Shown here piece after piece: positions 57,744 to 64,000 of a stretch of 64,000 bases of DNA. The position numbers and the translations under genes were made by a program. The notes below the pieces were generated by a model. The model was given only the letters and a program-made list of their open reading frames with translations. It was not told the origin of the DNA and did no database searches. How positions within the stretch are numbered: the first letter of the stretch is position 1; each line of letters opens with the position of its first letter. Origin of the DNA: Mycolicibacterium duvalii (GTDB lineage: Bacteria > Actinomycetota > Actinomycetes > Mycobacteriales > Mycobacteriaceae); the NCBI RefSeq assembly GCF_010726645.1, contig NZ_AP022563.1:5518001-5582000 (forward strand), given 5' to 3'.

Positions 57744-58322
57744 TCAACCCCAGGCGTGCACGATGTTCTGTGCGGCTTCGAGTCCCTGGGCGATCAGCAG
57801 TTCGGTCGCGTCGGCGGCCTGCTCGCAGATCGTGCCGACGTCGGGACGTTCGCGGGAGTTGAAGTTCTCCAGCACGAACGACGCACCGGACTGCCGGCCC
57901 GGCGGTCGGCCCACGCCGATGCGCACGCGCTGGAAATCATTGGTGCCCAACGCTGCCCCGACCGAGCGCAACCCGTTGTGCCCGGCGACGCCGCCGCCGA
58001 ACTTCAACCGGATGCGACCGAAGTCGATGTCGAGTTCGTCGTGCAGCACGATCACGTCGGCCGGTGCCACGGAGTAGAACTTCGCCAACGGCCCGACGTG
58101 GCGCCCCGACTCGTTCATGTAGGTGCGCGGCTTGGCCAGCACCACCGACTTCCCGCCGAGGCGTCCGGTGACCACCTCGGCCCCCGACTTCTTGTGCACC
58201 TTGAACCCCGAGCCGATGCGATCGGCCAGGATGTCGGCGACCAGGAAGCCGAGGTTGTGCCGGGTGGTGGCGTACTGCGGACCGGGGTTGCCCAGGCCGA
58301 CCACCAGGATGGGCTCGGCCAC
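57744..58322 (-). CDS. pth: peptidyl-tRNA hydrolase Pth
   Basis: A 192-residue enzyme that frees stalled peptidyl-tRNA. LVVGLGNPGPQYATTRHNLGF carries Asn and the catalytic His; KPRTYMNESG and GGVAGHNGLRSV complete the active site; DELDID is the conserved acidic segment. The GTG at 58322 follows directly on a TTG that could also start. It lies ten bases after rplY, forming the conserved rplY-pth pair of translation-quality genes. Confidence 0.95.
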   Translation of the reverse strand: MAEPILVVGLGNPGPQYATTRHNLGFLVADILADRIGSGFKVHKKSGAEVVTGRLGGKSVVLAKPRTYMNESGRHVGPLAKFYSVAPADVIVLHDELDIDFGRIRLKFGGGVAGHNGLRSVGAALGTNDFQRVRIGVGRPPGRQSGASFVLENFNSRERPDVGTICEQAADATELLIAQGLEAAQNIVHAWG

Positions 58323-58331
58323 CAACCCGAC

Positions 58332-58997
58332 CTACTCGGAGTCGGCGGGGGCTTCGGAGCCCTCTTCCGCAGCCTCGGCCTCGTCGGCCTCCGCGGCCTG
58401 CTCCTCGACGGTGGCTCCACCGCCCTCGGACTCGAGCTCCTCGGCCGAAGGCGCCTCGACGACGTTGACCACGAGCACCTCGGGGTCGGTCACCAGCGTC
58501 ACCCCGGACGGCAGCTCCAGCTGGCCCGCCAGGATCTGGGTACCGGCCTCGACGCTCTCCACCGAGACGGTCAGATGCTCGGGAATCGACTGCACATCGG
58601 CCTCGATCTCGACGGCGTTGGCGTCCTGAGTGACCAGGGTGCCCGGAACGGCCTCCCCCTCGACAACGACGTTGACGTCGACGGTCACCTTCTCGCCCCG
58701 GCGCACCACCAACAGGTCCGCGTGCTGGATGCTGCGCCGGATCGGGTGGACGTCGAGCGCCTTGGTCAGCGCCAACTGCTCCTCACCGGCGATGTCGAGG
58801 GTCAGCACCGCATTGGTGCCGGCGTTGCGCAGCACCGCGGCGTAGTCGTGCGCGTTGAGTTCGAGGTGGCGCGGCTCGGTGCCGTGTCCATAGAGCACCA
58901 CGGGAACGCGGCCCTCGCGGCGGGCGCGGCGCGACGCACCTTTACCGGTGTTCTCGCGGACCGTCGCGGTCAGATTGTTGGGGGGCGTCTGTGCCAT
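58332..58997 (-). CDS. rplY: 50S ribosomal protein L25/general stress protein Ctc
   Basis: A 221-residue long-form L25 (TL5/Ctc type), binding 5S rRNA. The N-terminal L25 domain includes GKGASRRARREGRVPVVLYG and the C-terminal beta domain PEHLTVSVESVEAGTQI. A Glu/Ala-rich acidic tail of about 40 residues ends the protein. ATG at 58997 with AGGAG upstream; the frame is open 39 bases further. Same operon as pth; ortholog of Rv1015c. Confidence 0.95.
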   Translation of the reverse strand: MAQTPPNNLTATVRENTGKGASRRARREGRVPVVLYGHGTEPRHLELNAHDYAAVLRNAGTNAVLTLDIAGEEQLALTKALDVHPIRRSIQHADLLVVRRGEKVTVDVNVVVEGEAVPGTLVTQDANAVEIEADVQSIPEHLTVSVESVEAGTQILAGQLELPSGVTLVTDPEVLVVNVVEAPSAEELESEGGGATVEEQAAEADEAEAAEEGSEAPADSE

Positions 58998-59139
58998 GGT
59001 CGTTGCTCCTGTGCCGAAGGTCGGGTTCTCGGGCACGGCCAGGGTTGCTCACCAAAAGAATTGCTGGTTCCCGTCGATAACGGCGGCTCACAGGGCCACC
59101 CTCGCCGTGACGCGCTCGCCAGATTAGCGCAGCGAGACC

Positions 59140-60009
59140 TCAGAGCGGAAATCGCACACCCGTGAGGTCCTCCGACAACGTCCACAGTCCGGCGGCTTTG
59201 GCCCGGTCGCGAGCCAGCGGGCTGCGCCACCGCGGGCCGGTGGCACCCCGGGACATGAACTGGGGGCCGATGAAGCTGTCACCGGGCACGTCGACGGCTA
59301 CGGCGTAGAGCGTCTGTCGCGCGCCGAAGTCGGCATCGGTGGCCATGAACCGGTTGCCGAGCGCGGCAACACGGGTCCCGAATTTGTTGCCGCTCTGTCC
59401 CTGCAGGTTGGTCGCCGAATAGCCGGGGTGGGCGGCCACCGCCCGCACCGACGACCCGGCGGCGGTCAACTTGCGCTGCAACTCGCTGGTGAACAGCAGG
59501 TTCGCCAGCTTCGACTGCCCGTAGGCGGGCCAGGCCAGATAGGGCCGCGACTTCCAGTTCAGATCGGTCAGGCTGACGTAGCCGATCAGGTGCATCAGCG
59601 ACGACACCGTGACCACGCGGTCCCGGACCTTCGGCAGCAGCAGGTTGGTCAGGGCGAAGTGACCCAGGTGGTTGGTCCCGATCTGGCTTTCGAATCCGTC
59701 GACGGTGCGCGCGTACGGCACGGCCATGATGCCGGCGTTGTTGACCAGCACGTCGACCTGATCCACGCCGTCGGCGAAGTCGTGCACCGACGCCAGATCC
59801 TGCAGGTCGAGCTTGCGTACCTGCACGTCACCGGTCATGGTTTCGGCCGCGGCCCGGCCCTTGTCCAGGTTGCGCACCGCCAGGATGGTTGTCGCGCCCG
59901 CCCGGGCCAGCTCACGCGCGGTGACCAGTCCCAGCCCGCTGTTGGCTCCGGTGACGATGACGGATCGACCGGCGAAGGAGGGGAGGTCGGCTGCGGTCCA
60001 CTCGCTCAT
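59140..60009 (-). CDS. short-chain dehydrogenase/reductase
   Basis: A 289-residue NAD(P)-dependent SDR. The cofactor motif is TGANSGLG, the NNAG strand is LVNNAGIMAVP, and the active site has Ser in VVTVSSLMHLIG and the YxxxK in YGQSK. It resembles the retinol-dehydrogenase/protochlorophyllide-reductase-like SDRs common in mycobacteria. ATG at 60009 (MSEWTAAD) is used; an ATG three codons upstream is possible. It lies between lpqT and rplY on the same strand; substrate unknown and no counterpart at this position in M. tuberculosis. Confidence 0.9.
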   Translation of the reverse strand: MSEWTAADLPSFAGRSVIVTGANSGLGLVTARELARAGATTILAVRNLDKGRAAAETMTGDVQVRKLDLQDLASVHDFADGVDQVDVLVNNAGIMAVPYARTVDGFESQIGTNHLGHFALTNLLLPKVRDRVVTVSSLMHLIGYVSLTDLNWKSRPYLAWPAYGQSKLANLLFTSELQRKLTAAGSSVRAVAAHPGYSATNLQGQSGNKFGTRVAALGNRFMATDADFGARQTLYAVAVDVPGDSFIGPQFMSRGATGPRWRSPLARDRAKAAGLWTLSEDLTGVRFPL

Positions 60010-60075
60010 AGGGCACACCCTAGTTCGCTTCGCCGGAATTGCGGTCCCGGAGTTTCTGCAGGGACGCGCGGGTAA

Positions 60076-60765
60076 TCAGCCCGCCGGCGCGCCGGAGGGG
60101 ACTTCGACGGTGAAGCCGCTGATGATCTCTTCGATGTCGGGCGCTTCCTCGGCGGCCTTGTCGGCGAAGCCGGTCACCGTGAACTGCACCAGGTAGCGCT
60201 GCCGCTGCGGCGCTGCTCCGGTGGCGATGACGATGCGGTTGTAACTGTGCATCCGGGCGCCGTTGAGGTCGTAGCTGCCCTCGATCATCGACGACGGGAA
60301 ACCGTTGAAGTCCGTGCGTGAGGCGTTGAGCTCGGTGAAGTTCTCCGAGATCTCGGCGTCGACGTTGGCGTGTTCGAGCGCCTCCGCGACGTCGAACTGG
60401 CCGTCGAGCTCGAAGACCATCAGCATCGCCATGGGGTAGGTGGTGCCCTTGGCGATCACCCGGGTGCCCGGACTGAGATTCGGGTTCTGGTAGGGCTGCC
60501 ACCCTTCGGGCACCGGCATCGAGACCGTGAGGTCGGTCAGCTTCTCCGGAGCCACCTGTTGGCCGGCCACTCCTTCGCGTTCGAGCCACGCCGCGATGGA
60601 CAGGCGCTCCTCGTCGGAATCGGCCCCGGGATCCGGCGCCGCAGCGGCGGTGGTGCTGGTCGTGGTCGACCAGATCGCCTGATAGTCCGGGGATTCCGGA
60701 GCGCAGGCGGCCGTGGACAGCAGCGCCGCGGCTGCGGCCACAACCATCCGGGGACGTGGTGTCAC
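60076..60765 (-). CDS. lpqT: lipoprotein LpqT
   Basis: A 229-residue lipoprotein, ortholog of Rv1016c. The signal peptide is short, with lipobox STAAC-A at about residue 21. A Ser/Thr/Ala linker follows, then the LpqN/LpqT domain: MPVPEGWQPYQNPNL, VIAKGTTYPMAMLMVFEL and MHSYNRIVIATG. The GTG start overlaps the stop of the arsC-like gene (GTGA). It is the last gene of prs-arsC-lpqT. It shares its domain with the lipoprotein at 30720. Its function is not known. Confidence 0.88.
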   Translation of the reverse strand: MTPRPRMVVAAAAALLSTAACAPESPDYQAIWSTTTSTTAAAAPDPGADSDEERLSIAAWLEREGVAGQQVAPEKLTDLTVSMPVPEGWQPYQNPNLSPGTRVIAKGTTYPMAMLMVFELDGQFDVAEALEHANVDAEISENFTELNASRTDFNGFPSSMIEGSYDLNGARMHSYNRIVIATGAAPQRQRYLVQFTVTGFADKAAEEAPDIEEIISGFTVEVPSGAPAG

Positions 60766-61112
60766 AGAATTTCGCGTACCGAGTCGACGGGACGGGCCAG
60801 ACGGGTGCCCTTGTCGGTCACCACGAACGGCCGCTCGATCAGGATGGGGTGCTCGGCGAGAGCGTCGAGCAGTTCGTCGTCCGAGGCGTCGGCGAGCCCG
60901 AGTTCGGCGTAGAGCGATTCCCTCTTTCGCACCGCGGTACGCACATCGATTCCGGCATCGCGAATCATCTTCGCCAGTTCGGCGCGCGACGGCGGCGTCT
61001 TCAGGTACAGCACCACCTCGGGTTCGATGTCGTTGTCGCGCAACAGTTCCAGCGTCTTGCGCGAGGTCGAGCACTTCGGGTTGTGGTAGATGACGGCGGA
61101 TTGAGCGCCCAT
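60762..61112 (-). CDS. ArsC-family glutaredoxin-type (arsenate reductase-like) protein
   Basis: A 116-residue protein of the ArsC/YffB thioredoxin-fold family. The N-terminal active-site cysteine is in YHNPKCSTSRKTLELL, and the C-terminal half has the family segment KRESLYAELGL and HPILIERPFVVTD. Classical ArsC reduces arsenate with glutaredoxin; no arsenic transporter or ArsR gene is nearby, so a general redox role is equally possible. It sits between prs (one-base gap) and lpqT (four-base overlap), inserted into the conserved prs-lpqT order. Confidence 0.88.
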   Translation of the reverse strand: MGAQSAVIYHNPKCSTSRKTLELLRDNDIEPEVVLYLKTPPSRAELAKMIRDAGIDVRTAVRKRESLYAELGLADASDDELLDALAEHPILIERPFVVTDKGTRLARPVDSVREIL

Positions 61113-61113
61113 G

Positions 61114-62094
61114 TCAGGCCGACCCGTCGAAAAGGCTTGTCACCGAGCCGTTGTCGAACACCGCGCGGATCGTGTTGGCCAGCAGCGGTGCGATCGACAG
61201 CACGGTCAGCTGCTTGAAGCGCTTCTCCTCGCTGATGGGCAGCGTGTTGGTGACGATCACCTCGCACGCACCGGAGCCGGCGAGGCGTTCGCGCGCCGGA
61301 TCAGACAGCACGCCGTGCGTCGCGGCGATGATCACATCCCCGGCGCCGTCCTCCTTGAGCAGGCGCACTGCGCCGGCGATGGTGCCGCCGGTGTCGATCA
61401 TGTCGTCGGTCAGCACGCACGTCTTGCCGCGGACGTCACCGACGACGCGGTTGGACACCACCTGATTGGGAACCAGCGGATCACGGGTCTTGTGGATGAA
61501 GGCCAGCGGCACGCCGCCCAGTGAGTCGGCCCATTTCTCGGCGACGCGCACCCGCCCGGAGTCGGGGGAGACCACGACCATGTCATGACCCGGGTAGTTC
61601 TCGGCGATGTAGCCGGTGAGCAGCTTCTGGGCCCGCATGTGGTCGACCGGCCCGTCGAAGAAGCCCTGGATCTGGTCGGTGTGCAGGTCCACGGTCACGA
61701 TGCGGTCGGCACCGGCGGTCTTGAACAGGTCGGCGATCAGCCGCGCCGAGATGGGTTCGCGGCCGCGGTGCTTCTTGTCCTGCCGGGCATACGGGTAGAA
61801 CGGCAGGATCGCGGTGATGCGTTTGGCGCTGCCGCGCTTGAGCGCATCGATCATGAGCAGCTGCTCCATGATCCATTCGTTCAACGGCGCGGGATGGCTC
61901 TGCAGCACGAACGCGTCGCAGCCGCGCACCGACTCGTCGAACCGGACGAAGATCTCGCCGTTGGCGAAGACCCGCGCGGTCTGGGCGGTGACCGGGACGT
62001 CGAGCTCCTTGGCGACCTGATCAGCCAGTTCGGGGTGCGCCCGACCCGAGAAGAGCATCAGGTTCTTGCGGTTGTCGGTCCAGTCGTGGCTCAC
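61114..62094 (-). CDS. prs: ribose-phosphate pyrophosphokinase
   Basis: A 326-residue PRPP synthase supplying 5-phosphoribosyl diphosphate for nucleotides, His, Trp, NAD and the decaprenyl-phosphoribose precursor of cell-wall arabinan. Motifs: FANGEIFVRFDESVRG, FPYARQDKKHRGREPIS-type catalytic flexible loop, VTVDLHTDQIQGFF, and the PRPP-binding VLTDDMIDTGGTI. The GTG at 62094 (VSHDWTDNRKNLM) gives the same length as Rv1017c. Likely co-transcribed with glmU upstream (114-base gap). Confidence 0.96.
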   Translation of the reverse strand: MSHDWTDNRKNLMLFSGRAHPELADQVAKELDVPVTAQTARVFANGEIFVRFDESVRGCDAFVLQSHPAPLNEWIMEQLLMIDALKRGSAKRITAILPFYPYARQDKKHRGREPISARLIADLFKTAGADRIVTVDLHTDQIQGFFDGPVDHMRAQKLLTGYIAENYPGHDMVVVSPDSGRVRVAEKWADSLGGVPLAFIHKTRDPLVPNQVVSNRVVGDVRGKTCVLTDDMIDTGGTIAGAVRLLKEDGAGDVIIAATHGVLSDPARERLAGSGACEVIVTNTLPISEEKRFKQLTVLSIAPLLANTIRAVFDNGSVTSLFDGSA

Positions 62095-62208
62095 GGGCTG
62101 CCCTCGGCTTCTCAGATCGATGGCGGATCGATACTCCGGCCATCGTACGTAGCGGTGACGCACCTACGGTGGCGGGTTACCAGAATGCCAACAAAGGGTC
62201 GCAAATCG

Positions 62209-63687
62209 CTACTCGCGGGTAGCTTCGGGGGGTTCTTCGGTGACGTCCGCCTGGTCGGCTGCGGCGGCTCGTTGGGCCGCTGCAGCAGCCGCGCTGCCGG
62301 GGCGCTTGCGCGCCACCCAACCCTCGATGTTGCGCTGCGACGCGGCCGAAACCGCCAGGGCCCCCGGCGGGACGTCGTCGCGCACCACCGTTCCGGCGCC
62401 GGTGTAGGCGCCGTCGCCGACAGTCACCGGGGCCACGAACATGGTGTCCGAGCCGGTGCGTACGTGCGATCCGATCGTGGTGCGGCTCTTGGTTTCTCCG
62501 TCGTAGTTGACGAAGACGCTGGATGCGCCGATGTTGCTGTGCTCCCCGATGTCGGCGTCGCCGACATAAGTCAGGTGCGGCACCTTGGTGCCGGTGCCGA
62601 TCGACGCGTTCTTGGTCTCCACGAACGCACCGAGCTTGCCGGCGCTGCCCAGCACGGTCCCGGGGCGCAGATAGGTGAACGGGCCGACGACGGCGTCCTC
62701 GCCGATCACCGCCGAGCTGCCGTGGGTGCGGACCACCTCGGCGCCGTCGCCGACGGTGACGTCGGTCAACGTGCAGTCCGGACCGATCTCACACCGGCCC
62801 CCGACCGCGGTCCGGCCCAGCAGCTGCGTGCCGGGACGCACGGTGGTGTCTCGGCCGATGGTGACGTCGACGTCGATCCAGGTGGTCGCGGGGTCGACGA
62901 CCGTGACGCCGGCGCGCTGGTGCCGCGCGACGATCCGCCGGTTCAACTCGGCCCCGAGCTGGGCGAGCTGTACGCGGTCGTTGACACCGGCCACCAGCAC
63001 GGTGTCGGCGACGTGCTCGGCCTGCACGACGCGCCCGTCGGCACGGGCGATCGCCAGCGCGTCGGTCAGGTACAGCTCGTGCTGGGCGTTGTCGGACTGC
63101 AGCCGGCTCAGCGCCGAGCGCAGCGCGGCGGCGTCGAACGCGTACACGCCGGCGTTGACCTCGGTGATGGCCTGTTGCTCCGGGGTGGCGTCGGCCTGCT
63201 CGACGATGCCGGTCACCGCGCCCTCGGTGGTGCGGAGAATGCGGCCGTAACCCGTCGGGTCGTCCGGAGTGGTGGTCAGCACGGTCACCGCGGCGCCGTT
63301 GGCGTCGTGGGTGGCGATCAACCCGGCCAGTGTGGCGGCGTCGAGCAACGGGACATCGCCGGAGGTGACCACCACCGTGCCGGTGAAGTCCGGCGGCAGT
63401 GCGCCCAGGCCGCATTCGGCGGCGTGACCGGTGCCGAGTTGCTGTTCCTGCACGGCGATTTCGATGTCCCGACCCAGCTGCTCGGCCAGCTGCCGCGCCG
63501 CGGGCGTGACCTTCTCCCGGTCCTTACCGACCACGATCACCACGTGGCGCGGATCGAGCTCGGCCACCGAATGCAGCGCGTGGGCCAGCATGCTGCGCCC
63601 GCCCAGGGTGTGCAGCACCTTGGGGGTGTCCGACTTCATCCGGGTGCCCGCACCTGCGGCCAGAATCAGAACCGCGGCCTGAGGCAT
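62209..63687 (-). CDS. glmU: bifunctional GlcN-1-P acetyltransferase / GlcNAc-1-P uridyltransferase GlmU
   Basis: A 492-residue enzyme making UDP-GlcNAc for peptidoglycan and the arabinogalactan linker. The N-terminal uridyltransferase domain starts VLILAAGAGTRMKSDTPKVL and has TSGDVPLLDA. The C-terminal left-handed beta-helix has hexapeptide repeats, with GPFTYLRPGTVLG and VFVNYDGETKSRTTIGSH carrying the acetyl-CoA site residues. An Ala/Glu-rich tail of about 35 residues follows. ATG at 63687 with GGAAGGA upstream. Ortholog of Rv1018c. Confidence 0.97.
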   Translation of the reverse strand: MPQAAVLILAAGAGTRMKSDTPKVLHTLGGRSMLAHALHSVAELDPRHVVIVVGKDREKVTPAARQLAEQLGRDIEIAVQEQQLGTGHAAECGLGALPPDFTGTVVVTSGDVPLLDAATLAGLIATHDANGAAVTVLTTTPDDPTGYGRILRTTEGAVTGIVEQADATPEQQAITEVNAGVYAFDAAALRSALSRLQSDNAQHELYLTDALAIARADGRVVQAEHVADTVLVAGVNDRVQLAQLGAELNRRIVARHQRAGVTVVDPATTWIDVDVTIGRDTTVRPGTQLLGRTAVGGRCEIGPDCTLTDVTVGDGAEVVRTHGSSAVIGEDAVVGPFTYLRPGTVLGSAGKLGAFVETKNASIGTGTKVPHLTYVGDADIGEHSNIGASSVFVNYDGETKSRTTIGSHVRTGSDTMFVAPVTVGDGAYTGAGTVVRDDVPPGALAVSAASQRNIEGWVARKRPGSAAAAAAQRAAAADQADVTEEPPEATRE

Positions 63688-63745
63688 ATTCGTCCTTCCC
63701 CCGCGAACACGCACGTCAGCGCAGGCGCACGCTCGCGATGATGTG

Positions 63746-63817
63746 CTCCGTCGCCAGGACTCGAACCTGAACTATCTGAACCAAAATCAGAGGTGCTGCC
63801 GATTACACCACGACGGA
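63746..63817 (-). tRNA. tRNA-Gln (anticodon TTG)
   Basis: On the minus strand TCCGTCG (from 63817) pairs with CGACGGA. The anticodon arm is TCTGA-TTTTGGT-TCAGA, giving anticodon TTG, and the T arm is CAGGTTCGAGTCCTG. The discriminator is G; CCA is not encoded. It lies 58 bases before the glmU start on the same strand. Confidence 0.95.
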
Positions 63818-63870
63818 TCACCGAGACGGATCGGACGTCCCGTACGCGTGCACTTTAGCCGACGGACGGG

Positions 63871-64000
63871 TCAGCCGGTCGCCGCCGCGTTGTCGAGTGC
63901 GTGGGCGCCGAATGGCTTGGCCGCCAGCACTGTCACCTGCTGGATGGTGCCGTTGGGCAGCTGGTAGCTGCGCTGCTCGCCGGCTGTGGCGCCCAGCAGG
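63871..64000 (-). CDS. GreA/GreB-family transcription elongation factor, C-terminal end (partial)
   Basis: The last 43 codons of a minus-strand gene that begins beyond the right edge. The readable part has LLGATAGEQRSYQLPNGTIQ and continues VTVLAAKPFGAHALDN before the stop. LLGxxxGExxxYxLPNG is the typical end of the GreA/GreB C-terminal domain, which binds RNA polymerase near the secondary channel. Whether the missing N-terminus is a full Gre coiled coil or an Rv3788-type form cannot be told. Confidence 0.65.
   Translation of the reverse strand, partial: LLGATAGEQRSYQLPNGTIQQVTVLAAKPFGAHALDNAAATG

Overview
The window is a piece of a rapidly growing mycobacterial (Mycolicibacterium-type) chromosome. 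The evidence is high G+C coding sequence with frequent GTG starts, many 4-base ATGA/GTGA gene overlaps, MspA-family porins, Rpf and lipoprotein families, and a gene order that follows the M. tuberculosis block Rv0974c to Rv1018c. Several local insertions interrupt that order. No insertion sequence, prophage or CRISPR array was seen. Two tRNA genes are present: Ala-CGC near 18.8 kb and Gln-TTG near 63.8 kb.

Layout. 1-4.3 kb (minus): an acyl-CoA catabolic operon of an AtuA-like protein, acyl-CoA dehydrogenase FadE13 and AccD2 (cut by the left edge). 4.5-9.0 kb (plus): rpmF, the envelope-stress two-component system mprA-mprB with MprA boxes upstream of mprA and of pepD, then pepD and moaB2. 9.1-11.2 kb: a small gene behind a CRP-like site, then two tandem MspA-type porin genes that are almost identical. 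11.3-14.6 kb: mscL, two small exported proteins, a SAF-domain protein, the CIRCE-controlled chaperone gene ruc and 5-formyl-THF cyclo-ligase. 14.6-18.8 kb (plus): galU, a MoeA/gephyrin-like gene (glp), rimJ and the membrane partner glpR/sepX, followed by tRNA-Ala. 19-29.6 kb is an accessory stretch: a 1329-residue exported beta-propeller protein, an SOS-box 13E12 HNH protein, TetR/P450, MarR/DUF5313, a cupin and a GGDEF protein. 29.7-39 kb: the cAMP-binding lysine acetyltransferase, three lipoproteins, an AlkB-like protein, soxR, arcA, pmt, rsmI and pabB. 39-43.2 kb (minus): two tandem copies of an [FAD oxidoreductase - ECF41 sigma factor] module. 43.3-52.2 kb: metG-gdhA, tatD, the rpfB-ksgA-ispE cluster and the fatty-acyl-AMP ligase Rv1013. 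52.2-55.7 kb: an exported PGRS-type glycine-rich protein ending in a C39-like cysteine-peptidase domain. 55.9-64 kb: a DrrAB-type ABC exporter, pth-rplY, an SDR, prs-arsC-lpqT, glmU, tRNA-Gln and the end of a GreA-family gene.

Themes. Much of the content concerns the cell envelope and its regulation: porins, MscL, MprAB-PepD, protein mannosylation, Rpf, GlmU, lipoproteins, and Glp/GlpR for division and polar growth. Regulatory DNA can be read directly at many genes: MprA boxes, CIRCE, an SOS box, a SoxR box, a CRP-like site and two matching ECF41 promoters. The items most worth follow-up are the twin porins that differ in the mature protein at only three residues of the constriction loop, the duplicated ECF41 modules with conserved TGTCAC(A/G)-N16-TGTC promoters, and the PE-less PGRS-C39 chimera.
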